Assembly: GCF_002564105.1 (NCBI RefSeq)
Contig: NZ_PDBX01000001.1
Span: 1,984,001 to 2,048,000, forward strand
Length of the DNA: 64,000 nt
Source: Collimonas sp. PA-H2
GTDB taxonomy: Bacteria; Pseudomonadota; Gammaproteobacteria; Burkholderiales; Burkholderiaceae_D
Direction: 5' to 3'
Under the pieces are notes generated by a model that was not told where the DNA came from, made no database searches, and worked only from the letters and a program-made list of their open reading frames with translations. The translations under genes were made by a program, and so were the position numbers. Of the stretch, positions 57,266 through 64,000 are shown one piece after another. Every line of letters begins with the position of its first letter. Position 1 is the stretch's first letter.

Positions 57266-57325
57266 GGAATTTTTCAATCAGGTTTTCTTCTCGGCAGGGC
57301 GGCATGGCAAACCAAGCCTTGCATC

Positions 57326-58132
57326 TCAAACCCGCTCGGCTATGGCTCGGATGCCATAGCCAAACGCTGCCGGCAATACCGGCAGGAGCAGCCGGTCGAG
57401 ACGGCGCGCCAGCGCAGACTGCGTGACCAGCCATTCCGGCAACAAACTTTCCGGCGTACATTCACCTATCCGGAATCCGCAGTGCGCCAGTTCTTCAGCC
57501 AGGCTTGCCACCGAATAAAGATGGTAGAAAAAAACCACGGGCTTGCCGTTGATCGCGCGCGAAAAGAAGATGTTTCCCGCTTCGTCCTGTGGCGCCCGGG
57601 CTTGCCCGAGACGTCGCTGAATGCCGAATTTCAGGAGTTCGAACGGCCGCCGCCGATAGATGCTGGGGACCGACAGGATCAGCCTGGCGCCAGGCTTCAT
57701 CAGCGTGCGTACTTTGCACAAAGCCTCGATCCGTTCTTCCCGCGCGCCGATGTGCGATAAAACTCCGAACAGCATCAACACCAGATCGTAGGGTTCTTGC
57801 CTGCTCAAGCTCTCCAGGCCGCCATGAATCAAGGTGACACGCTCACGGTACGGCGTCCGCCTCAGCTCGGCGTCAAACTCTGCCAGCGACGCCAGCGAAA
57901 TGTCATAACCGGTTATCCTGGCCTGGGTGCGTTCCAGCAAGGGCAGTCCGTAGCGGCCGTTGCCGCAGCCGAAATCGAGAATGCGGCTGGCGTCAGCGGC
58001 GCCGCCCGCCATGACGTAATCCAGCGTCGCATGATTAGGCACCGGATAGCGCAGCCGGTAACCGCTGCTCGCATAATAGTGATCATATGTTTCGCTCATG
58101 GCGGCGACAACGTCGAGAGCTTGCTTTTCCAT
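57326..58132 (-). CDS. Class I SAM-dependent methyltransferase
   Basis: This 268-residue protein has a complete methyltransferase core: SAM site ASRILDFGCGNGRYGLPLLE, acidic strand ITGYDISLASLAEFDAELRR, motif II EPYDLVLMLFGVLSHIGARE and LMKPGARLILSVPSIYRRRP. The N-terminal SETYDHYYASSGYRLRYPVP is typical of small-molecule or ubiE-like methyltransferases. Target unknown. It lies between the ABC and TAXI genes on the same strand. Confidence 0.9.
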   Translation of the reverse strand: MEKQALDVVAAMSETYDHYYASSGYRLRYPVPNHATLDYVMAGGAADASRILDFGCGNGRYGLPLLERTQARITGYDISLASLAEFDAELRRTPYRERVTLIHGGLESLSRQEPYDLVLMLFGVLSHIGAREERIEALCKVRTLMKPGARLILSVPSIYRRRPFELLKFGIQRRLGQARAPQDEAGNIFFSRAINGKPVVFFYHLYSVASLAEELAHCGFRIGECTPESLLPEWLVTQSALARRLDRLLLPVLPAAFGYGIRAIAERV

Positions 58133-58157
58133 TACAGTGACTCCTGGAAGAGGTTAA

Positions 58158-59423
58158 CTAGCAAGAATGCTGCCGTTTGCAGTCCGGTCGCAATTCGGCA
58201 ATCGCCTGCCTGAGGCTTGCGCTTTTGTCGTCCTTGGCAATCCAGCGCTCGATTTTTCCGATCATCCATTCCTCTCGTTCGGAAAAAATCTTTCCTTGAC
58301 TCGCATGCCGCTGCAGCCACTTCAGCATCAGAAAGCTCAAGGTCATCAGGACAAAACGGCGAACGCCCTCGACATCCGCGACCCCGCGGCGCAAGCCGAC
58401 CAGCAGCCACAGCGCCAGCAGCGGCATCAGGTAACGGTCAACGATACTGGCCAGCGCCGGCGGCAGACTGGCAAATATCCACGGCGTACCGCTGCGGTAA
58501 AACTCAGGCGCCACTGCATGCAGTGGCAAATCCGCTGCAAGATAGGAAGGAAATTCGCGCGGCTGACTGACATAGTTTCCAGCGCGATGCACTTCAGCCA
58601 TGGCCTCCAGCAACGCGTAGGCAGTGGCCGGCGGCAGCGTCTTTTTAACGATGATCGAGACCCGTGCGGCAAGCAGCTGCATATCCGCGGAGGGAATATT
58701 CTTGTCGCGGTCGTAGATGCCGGCAGGCAGCACGGCGTGCTGCAGGAACGGGATGTCCTTTACCATGGCGTCGATTTGCCCGACTTCGACCAGCTCCAGG
58801 TCTGGATTGGTCGCCAGCTCGATCACCTGCCTGTTGTCGGCGCCCAGCATGAAGATGCCGGCATCGGTTCTGCCCTCTTTCAATTGGCGGATGGCGTCGT
58901 CCAGTTCGCGATATTCGATGACGGTATTGGTCTTATCGATATTGCTGAGCTTGAATATTTTCGCCGCCGCCTGACTGGTCACGCTTCTTTCCGGCGGCAA
59001 CACTATCCTCAATCCCCTCAAGTCAGAGAAAGTGGCGATCTTTCTTTGCTTGCCGGAGACTCGGTGCGCAAACAGGAAAACCGGCTCCAGCTCGATGTCG
59101 CCGAGCGAGGCGATGTTGCGGAGCTTATCGACATGCAATTCCTGAGCGACAAAACCGACATCGATGCCGGAATCGCTGTCGTTGACCATGTCGGCAATGG
59201 TTTCGGTATATTTTTCCGACCGGATTTTCACCCGATAACCTCTTTGCTCAAGCAGTTTCCTGTACGCGATCGCATGCTGGTAATAGGTGCCGCTTGCGGG
59301 GCCGGCGGCTATCGTGATTTCCTTCGGCGGCATCGCCATCAGCAGCATGTGGGCGATCAGCATCAACGCCAGTCCATAGACCACCATGCGCGTCTGCCTG
59401 ATTCGTCGGGTTCTTGAAAACAT
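58158..59423 (-). CDS. TAXI family TRAP-type solute-binding protein with membrane anchors
   Basis: This 421-residue protein has an N-terminal membrane helix (RMVVYGLALMLIAHMLLMAM) and the TAXI binding domain (ITIAAGPASGTYYQHAIAYR; GIDVGFVAQELHVDKLRNIA; DLRGLRIVLPPERSVTSQAA; TDAGIFMLGADNRQVIELAT). Near the C-terminus there is another hydrophobic segment (YLMPLLALWLLVGLRRG). Classic TAXI proteins serve TRAP transporters, but no TRAP permease gene is here, so this may be a membrane-bound sensor. Confidence 0.9.
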   Translation of the reverse strand: MFSRTRRIRQTRMVVYGLALMLIAHMLLMAMPPKEITIAAGPASGTYYQHAIAYRKLLEQRGYRVKIRSEKYTETIADMVNDSDSGIDVGFVAQELHVDKLRNIASLGDIELEPVFLFAHRVSGKQRKIATFSDLRGLRIVLPPERSVTSQAAAKIFKLSNIDKTNTVIEYRELDDAIRQLKEGRTDAGIFMLGADNRQVIELATNPDLELVEVGQIDAMVKDIPFLQHAVLPAGIYDRDKNIPSADMQLLAARVSIIVKKTLPPATAYALLEAMAEVHRAGNYVSQPREFPSYLAADLPLHAVAPEFYRSGTPWIFASLPPALASIVDRYLMPLLALWLLVGLRRGVADVEGVRRFVLMTLSFLMLKWLQRHASQGKIFSEREEWMIGKIERWIAKDDKSASLRQAIAELRPDCKRQHSC

Positions 59424-59746
59424 GGCGTGGATTCCGCTGGAAAATATGTAATGACGGGCCGATCCGGCAGGCTCGCTGCGGTCGCCGCTCTATATCTAGC
59501 CTGGCGCCGCTCCGATACTTGCAGGATAGAGTTGCGGCGGCCGTTGTTCCTGACGGTTTCTGGCGGCTCTGAAACGTCGATTCGAGCGCTTCGCATCTGT
59601 CAGAAATGATCAGGAAGGCCGCAGCCGGCACGCTCTACAGTGGATGGCAGCCGAGCCTGGATGTCGCGACATTCTCTGCACGCCATGAGAACAGCTCACG
59701 AATAATCTCGCTCCGTATCATCCTGAAAATCCTTGAGGAGCAGGTA
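59424..59746. promoter_or_regulatory. Divergent control region before the DUF2589 operon
   Basis: These 323 bases separate the TAXI gene (minus) from the winged-helix gene (plus). A frame opens at 59606 and continues into the winged-helix gene, but it has no ribosome site and no known motif before the ATG at 59747, so it is left out. I could not fix a promoter. Confidence 0.4.
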
Positions 59747-60343
59747 ATGAAATCCACCGATGAAAAAGCATCTGCCGGCAACTTCCCGCGCGGGGATGAA
59801 GCAGACCGCTGCCGTGCGCACGTCGATTTGAAATCGTCATCTGATACACGGACTCGCGTGGCCGTAACGCACGTCATCTCTCCGGCCTGTCCGCTTTTTC
59901 ATTTCGATGTCAGCTTGAATGAAGAACACACCTGGCTGCAGGTCGCCTGCAACGGCCAACCTGTGGTCGATCTTGGCGAGCGCATCCATCACTACAGCTT
60001 GCTGACGCTCGCCAGGCATCGGCTGCACGATGCAAACAGAGGCTACGAAGCGGACAGCCAGGGCTGGATAGGCATAGAGCAGCTGTCGAAAATGCTGGGG
60101 CTGGATACCGGATATCTGAATATACAAATATTCAGGGCCCGCCAGCAGCTGAAAAAATTTCTGCCCGACGCAATCGGCAGCGGCGCTGTCATCGAACGAC
60201 GCCGCGGCGAGATCCGTTTCGGAGGGCATGCATTTCGCATCATGCGCGGGGCAAAGCTGGAGGGCGAATTCATGCCACAGTCCGAAGAACAAAAGATACT
60301 TTCGCAGTTGCCGCCATCCGCAATGAGTAGTCGCTCCATGTAA
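59747..60343 (+). CDS. Winged-helix regulator-like protein at the head of the DUF2589 operon
   Basis: This protein of about 198 residues has a C-terminal winged-helix-like domain (about 75-180): LGERIHHYSLLTLARHRLHD, then WIGIEQLSKMLGLDTGYLNI and FRARQQLKKFLPDAIGSGAV, with the wing IERRRGEIRFGGHAFRI. This resembles the DNA-binding end of response-regulator-like proteins without a receiver domain. The N-terminal part (SPACPLFHFDVSLNEEHTWL) is of unknown fold. GAGGAG six bases before the ATG at 59747 decides the start. It is followed on the same strand by six genes without assigned function, so it most likely controls them. Confidence 0.7.
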   Translation: MKSTDEKASAGNFPRGDEADRCRAHVDLKSSSDTRTRVAVTHVISPACPLFHFDVSLNEEHTWLQVACNGQPVVDLGERIHHYSLLTLARHRLHDANRGYEADSQGWIGIEQLSKMLGLDTGYLNIQIFRARQQLKKFLPDAIGSGAVIERRRGEIRFGGHAFRIMRGAKLEGEFMPQSEEQKILSQLPPSAMSSRSM

Positions 60344-60418
60344 TCGCCTGTAATCGCCTTGCTGCTTTGCCTGTCCTATCTTTCTCCTGCGTTCAAGACA
60401 AATACATCGGGGAAAGAG

Positions 60419-61036
60419 ATGCTGGCAAGGCTCAACTTCATCAATCGGACAGACAGCGGCCATCAGGCGAGCATCCTGGTTTTCCAGGACAATGCGAACG
60501 CCGATCTGCCGCCAGCGACGGTGGCATGGACGGTGATCCGGCATTGCGGCAAGGACTGCAGCCACCCGTTTCTCTATTCGAGCGATTTTGAAATTGCTCT
60601 CAGCGATGAATTTGGAAATTATTCGCCACGCCAGGCGGCGCCGTGCGGCAGCTGGTTCGCCGTCACTGCTTGCGCCGTGGGACGCCAATTATCGCGCCGC
60701 GGCGCCGCCGACAGGAACCGCCAGATCGTGCTGAGGAATGAACTAGCGCGCGGGGCAGTGAACGCCAACATCTATGCCGCCGGCAGGCTGCTCGCCTGCA
60801 GGAACGGCATCGCACCGGGGCAAAAAGCGCTGTTCGAATTCAAGCAGACGCTCTCCATCGGTATCGCAACGCAAGCCGAAGAAGGACAAATCATCGATGT
60901 CGCCGGCATCGCCGGCCCGTTGACTGAACTGTCGCTGTCTGGCGTCGCCAGCGCTGACATCGTCATGAGCGGCGGCGGTGCGGGAAATACGGCAAGGCCC
61001 TACGAATTCAATCTGGACAATTTGCAAAAGGCTTGA
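60419..61036 (+). CDS. DUF2589-operon protein of 205 residues, cysteine-rich paralogue
   Basis: This protein of 205 residues has no signal peptide and opens LNFINRTDSGHQASILVFQD. It is a clear paralogue of the next gene (same 205-residue length, shared N-FIN start, RNELARGAVNANIY and APGQKALFEFKQTLSIGIAT, and the ASADIVMSGGG ending). It differs by extra cysteines (RHCGKDCS, APCGSW, VTACAVG, LLACRNG) absent from its partner. The fold looks all-beta. I recognise no enzyme motif. GGGGAAAGAG lies just before the ATG at 60419. Function unknown. Confidence 0.75.
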   Translation: MLARLNFINRTDSGHQASILVFQDNANADLPPATVAWTVIRHCGKDCSHPFLYSSDFEIALSDEFGNYSPRQAAPCGSWFAVTACAVGRQLSRRGAADRNRQIVLRNELARGAVNANIYAAGRLLACRNGIAPGQKALFEFKQTLSIGIATQAEEGQIIDVAGIAGPLTELSLSGVASADIVMSGGGAGNTARPYEFNLDNLQKA

Positions 61037-61110
61037 TTGCAGGCGCAGTACCCGTAGCAAAACCAGGCGACGCATGGGGTGTCGTCTTTCTCAACTTTGG
61101 AGCGATAGCA

Positions 61111-61728
61111 ATGGATATCAAACTCAATTTCATCAACCAGTCCAACGATCTGAACAATTCTCAAATCGTGGTTTTCCAGAAAAACACCGCCTCGGATTTC
61201 GACGAACTGTCGGTCGCCTGGAAGATCATCAAAAATTGCGGACAAGGCGACAATCACCCGTTCACTTTCCCGATGACGATGGCAGTCGGCGCCAGCGACA
61301 GCTACGGCAACTACACGCCGCAACTGCCGGCGCAGAACAGCCAGCTGTTCCACGTCAGCCTGACAGGTTCGGGCGACACGCTGTCGCTGGCCGGCCCAGG
61401 CACCAGCTCCAAGGAAGTCCAGCTCAGGAACGATCTCGACAAAGGCGCAATCAACGCCAGCATCTATAAGGATGGCCGGGTGCTGGCGACCAAGACCTCA
61501 ATCGCGCCGGGACAGAAAGCGGTGTTTGAATTCAAGCCGACCCTGTGGATAGGCGCGGTATCGCAAGTAGTCGAAGGACAGGTGATGAACTCCGCCATCA
61601 TGTCCGACGTGAACACGGAAATCTCCCTGCTGGGCATCGCCAGCGCTGACATCATCATGACCGGCGGCGGTCCTGGCGTCGGCTCGACGGCGTTGAAATT
61701 CAGCCTCGAAAACATAGTGATGGCTTAA
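61111..61728 (+). CDS. DUF2589-operon protein of 205 residues, second paralogue
   Basis: This protein of 205 residues is a beta-rich, soluble, cytosolic-looking protein: LNFINQSNDLNNSQIVVFQK, then TASDFDELSVAWKIIKNCGQ, SDSYGNYTPQLPAQNSQLFH and SIAPGQKAVFEFKPTLWIGA, ending IASADIIMTGGGPGVGST. It keeps the conserved-looking sequence while the first copy has drifted, so it may be the functional archetype. GGAG lies before the ATG at 61111. A perfect 11-base hairpin follows and separates it from the DUF2589 genes. The function is unknown. Confidence 0.78.
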   Translation: MDIKLNFINQSNDLNNSQIVVFQKNTASDFDELSVAWKIIKNCGQGDNHPFTFPMTMAVGASDSYGNYTPQLPAQNSQLFHVSLTGSGDTLSLAGPGTSSKEVQLRNDLDKGAINASIYKDGRVLATKTSIAPGQKAVFEFKPTLWIGAVSQVVEGQVMNSAIMSDVNTEISLLGIASADIIMTGGGPGVGSTALKFSLENIVMA

Positions 61729-61738
61729 GCAGAAGATG

Positions 61739-61770
61739 CAGCATCCATCTGCCGGACCGGATGGATGCTG
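61739..61770 (+). terminator. Intra-operon hairpin
   Basis: CAGCATCCATC (61739-61749) and GATGGATGCTG (61760-61770) form a perfect 11-base stem with a ten-base loop. Only a poor T run follows, so it may be a partial terminator or an RNA-stability element setting a higher level for the two paralogues than for the downstream genes. Confidence 0.6.
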
Positions 61771-61808
61771 TTCATATCATTCCCGCACCACCTTGAAAGG
61801 TCTATTCC

Positions 61809-62333
61809 ATGGCAATCCTAGCCAGCCTCGAAGACATGATACTGGCGATAGCCGGTTCCATCATGAACGCCCAGCACATGGTGGAGAAAGCCCAAATGGC
61901 GAATATCGCTTCGTTCTTCGATGAGCAGCACCAGCCGACCGCGATCGACCTGCAGCTGCCGGCCATACACAGCACAACCAGCGAAGGCGATCTGTACCGC
62001 TATCGCTTGCCTTTGATCTCGCTGGTTCCGCATAGCTCATTGATCATCGGCGAGGCGGAAATCGACCTCGATGTCGAACTGGCTGCGTTTGAAAAGCAAG
62101 AACGCAGCGGACACAACGCTTCGTTCATGAGCCAGGCCGGGCTGGCGGCGCCGGCGGAAAAGAAGGCGGCCCTGATGGTGAACCCCGAGACCGGCGGCAT
62201 GGCCAAGCGCAGCGGCAACGCGGCTCACATCAAGCTCAAGCTGGTGGCCACTGAAAAATCCGAAGGCCTGGCCAGACTGGTCAACGATGTGGTTAAGGGT
62301 CAGGGCCACGCTGGCGCGATCTTGCCAAAGTAA
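61809..62333 (+). CDS. DUF2589 domain protein
   Basis: This 174-residue protein matches DUF2589. It has an N-terminal helix region (LASLEDMILAIAGSIMNAQH), then the DUF2589 core RLPLISLVPHSSLIIGEAEI-DLDVEL, and the family end EGLARLVNDVVKG. No signal peptide or membrane helix is seen, so it is probably cytosolic. AAAGG lies before the ATG. The same domain returns in the last gene of the operon. Confidence 0.85.
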   Translation: MAILASLEDMILAIAGSIMNAQHMVEKAQMANIASFFDEQHQPTAIDLQLPAIHSTTSEGDLYRYRLPLISLVPHSSLIIGEAEIDLDVELAAFEKQERSGHNASFMSQAGLAAPAEKKAALMVNPETGGMAKRSGNAAHIKLKLVATEKSEGLARLVNDVVKGQGHAGAILPK

Positions 62334-62364
62334 AGACCGCCTCTACCAAACCACGGAGATTGCC

Positions 62365-62631
62365 TTGAGCACAGAACGCTTCCAGCTTACCGAGATGCGC
62401 TATATCAAACGCATCGTAGTCGGCAACGACAATCCGCAAAACATCAAGACCGAAGCTGAAATCGAAGAGGCCATGGCGCTGGTCAACCGCTGTCTTGCCG
62501 GCAGCCCGCGTGGCTATATCCTGAATACCGAAAAGAGCTTCGGTCTATACAACATTGGCGAGCATCAGGTGGTGTTGCAGTATGCCGTCTATAACATCGG
62601 CTTTGCGCGCAAGCCGATGTACCTGGATTAG
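62365..62631 (+). CDS. Small conserved-looking protein of the DUF2589 operon
   Basis: This 88-residue protein starts at TTG because GGAG lies six bases upstream; the first ATG is ten codons later. It reads MRYIKRIVVGNDNPQNIKTE, then AMALVNRCLAGSPRGYILNT and EKSFGLYNIGEHQVVLQYAV. The aromatic/glycine-rich pattern suggests a compact beta protein. I recognise no named family. Its place between DUF2589 genes suggests that it is a structural or adaptor partner. Confidence 0.72.
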   Translation: MSTERFQLTEMRYIKRIVVGNDNPQNIKTEAEIEEAMALVNRCLAGSPRGYILNTEKSFGLYNIGEHQVVLQYAVYNIGFARKPMYLD

Positions 62632-62645
62632 CGGCCGAGGCCGGC

Positions 62646-63200
62646 ATGGCATCCGTCATTTCTTCTCTCGACATCTTTTGCGAAGCGCTGGCGGCGTCGT
62701 TCGACAACGCCAATCTGGCGCTGGCGGCGATGCCGCGATCGCAGTCGGACGTCATGGCTGAATTGCGCTACTCAGCGTTCGACGGCTCATCTCTTGTCAT
62801 CTCGCTGGCCGAACTCTATCCGCAGCGATGCCTCGCCTTGCACGCCTTGCAGTTTCATGTGCGCTGCTATCGCATCAGGCACACCCTCAATCCCTACGCA
62901 CCGGCACGCGACGCCATCGCCCTGCGGCCGCCGCCGTGGTGGCAAAGAATGCGCCAGCCCGCGCTGGCAATCAGGCTCGATATCCACATCATCGACGGCG
63001 AGCTATCCATCGCATTTCGCCGCGCGGCGCCGCACAGTCTGCGCCGGGCGAAATCGGATTGGATCTTTCTTCTCACGCCCGAACAGGAAAGAAAAATTGA
63101 CATGCTGCGTCCCGGCCGCAAGCACCACGGCTGCGGTCGCCTGGCGGCCGATGCCTGCCTGAAATGGCTGCGGCGCTTGACAGGAAATGTCATGCCTTAG
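62646..63200 (+). CDS. Possible divergent DUF2589-related protein
   Basis: This 184-residue protein has no known motif but follows the plan of the DUF2589 proteins: an N-terminal helix (SLDIFCEALAASFDNANLAL), a central LVISLAELYPQRCLALHALQ-FHVRC segment that lines up in pattern with LPLLSIVKVPSLSITRVDIT of the last gene, then a beta-strand stretch (RLDIHIIDGELSIAFRR) and a basic end. The relation is tentative. GAGG lies before the ATG. It is rich in Arg and Leu, unlike the other operon proteins. Confidence 0.65.
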   Translation: MASVISSLDIFCEALAASFDNANLALAAMPRSQSDVMAELRYSAFDGSSLVISLAELYPQRCLALHALQFHVRCYRIRHTLNPYAPARDAIALRPPPWWQRMRQPALAIRLDIHIIDGELSIAFRRAAPHSLRRAKSDWIFLLTPEQERKIDMLRPGRKHHGCGRLAADACLKWLRRLTGNVMP

Positions 63201-63228
63201 AGGGCCGGCGCCTCATAAGCTGTTAATC

Positions 63229-63281
63229 GACGGCTGGCCATTTCGGCCGCTTCAGTCGGCAGAACCGGCCGCACAGCCGTC
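63229..63281. other. Structured gap before the last DUF2589 gene
   Basis: GACGGCTG (63229-63236) and CAGCCGTC (63274-63281) pair around smaller GGCC palindromes. This RNA could fold in the 164-base gap. AGGAG is six bases before the ATG at 63365. It may set the expression of the last gene; no gene is seen in the gap. Confidence 0.4.
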
Positions 63282-63364
63282 CATGCTTTCACGCCACACC
63301 GGGCAGCGCTTTGTCTGGCGTGGATTTCCCGACCCTTCCGGGTCTTGTCACTCAGGAGAAAATG

Positions 63365-63997
63365 ATGTCCGAATTAATCGATATGGCTTCACAATTCAAA
63401 GGCTTGCCGATGGGCGACCTGATTGGCGGTCCGCTGACCGCGGCTTGCGATGCGCAGATCAGGCTCGCCAACGCCACCGCCGATTTCATCAAGTACGTCG
63501 GCTTCACGGCGCCGTCGAAAGACGATCCCAACGGGGTCGGCGCGACGCGCACCGCAAAGTTCTCATTTACGCGCCAGACCGTCGATCCTGACGATCCAAG
63601 CAAGACGGTCGACGAAGATGTCTCATTGAATGTGCCGCTGCTCTCCATCGTCAAGGTTCCCAGCCTGTCGATCACCCGGGTCGACATCACTTTCGATATG
63701 GAAGTGAAATCGTCGTTCGCCGTCAAGGAGTCGCAGGACGCATCGGCCAAATTATCGGCAGACATGAAATTCGGCTGGGGCTGTTTCAGCGCCACCGTGC
63801 ACATCGAAGGCTCGGTCGCCTCCCACAAGGAAAACACGCGCAGCTCGGATAACTCGGCCAAATACCACGTGCAGGTGCTGGCAGAGGATGGCGGCATGCC
63901 GGAAGGCCTGGCGCGCGTGATGGATATCCTGCAGACCGCTATCCAGCCGAAGGTCGGCGGCAGCGCCAAGCCAGCCGCCGCATCCACCCTGCAGTAA
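63365..63997 (+). CDS. DUF2589 domain protein (last gene in the window)
   Basis: This protein of 210 residues matches DUF2589 more typically than the first copy. An N-terminal helix (IRLANATADFIKYVGF) is followed by ATRTAKFSFTRQTVDPDDPS, the core LNVPLLSIVKVPSLSITRVD, then ITFDMEVKSS, and the ending YHVQVLAEDGGMPEGLARVM. No signal peptide or membrane helix is seen. The start at 63365 has AGGAG six bases upstream; an ATG directly before is also possible. It ends three bases before the window edge, so the operon may continue beyond it. Confidence 0.85.
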   Translation: MSELIDMASQFKGLPMGDLIGGPLTAACDAQIRLANATADFIKYVGFTAPSKDDPNGVGATRTAKFSFTRQTVDPDDPSKTVDEDVSLNVPLLSIVKVPSLSITRVDITFDMEVKSSFAVKESQDASAKLSADMKFGWGCFSATVHIEGSVASHKENTRSSDNSAKYHVQVLAEDGGMPEGLARVMDILQTAIQPKVGGSAKPAAASTLQ

Positions 63998-64000
63998 GCC

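Overview
The window is about 64 kb of GC-rich DNA from a Gram-negative bacterium, most likely a betaproteobacterium of the order Burkholderiales. The family Oxalobacteraceae, for example a Collimonas-like soil organism, is my best guess, but that is inference. The basis is the DUF3567 gene (a betaproteobacterial family), the UbiK-ComM pair, the conserved rsmI / lpoA-yraN-diaA-dolP block and the codon style. I see no rRNA, tRNA, CRISPR array or complete insertion sequence.

Layout. 0-0.7 kb: an antitoxin gene with a palindromic operator and a disrupted ParE-type toxin. 0.7-9.5 kb: chromosomal genes, namely GNAT acetyltransferases, a porin-glnK-amtB nitrogen operon behind a sigma-54 promoter and NtrC-like sites, a MocR/PdxR-type regulator coupled to a MetX-like hydrolase, ubiK and comM. 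9.7-19.9 kb: an accessory region, all on the minus strand, with a frameshifted beta-helix gene, unknown exported proteins, a second beta-helix protein, a secreted RHS protein with a variable low-GC C-terminal domain resembling zinc-dependent phospholipase C / P1 nuclease proteins, and an exported protein cut by an in-frame stop. 20-32.9 kb: a compact tad pilus operon (flp, TadG-like, pseudopilins, cpaB, secretin, FHA-tadA, tadB, tadC and a DUF192-TadE fusion), mostly with ATGA overlaps. 33-44.9 kb: housekeeping genes (DUF3567, a TrmB-like methyltransferase, kup, rsmI, lpoA-like, yraN, diaA, dolP, lemA, M48 protease, TlpA-like thioredoxin) with two palindromic repeat elements. 44.9-51.7 kb: a pyroglutamate cluster (MarR-type regulator, pxpB, pxpC, pxpA, DUF969, DUF979, DUF2891, pcp). 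51.8-59.4 kb: an orphan atpC, an SH3 protein, a LysR regulator with an aldo/keto reductase, an ABC importer with a fused binding protein and permease but no ATPase, a methyltransferase and a TAXI binding protein. 59.7-64 kb: an operon of uncharacterised proteins (winged-helix regulator, two tandem 205-residue paralogues, two DUF2589 proteins, an 88-residue protein and a possible third DUF2589 relative).

How the genes work together. The porin-glnK-amtB set is wired for nitrogen limitation. The pxp/pcp set could release pyroglutamate from peptides, import it and open it to glutamate. The tad operon makes an adhesive pilus but lacks its prepilin peptidase and TadZ within the window. The DUF2589 operon at the right end is the best candidate for an undescribed system: all its parts are conserved-looking, none has an assigned function, and the window ends just as the last gene closes.
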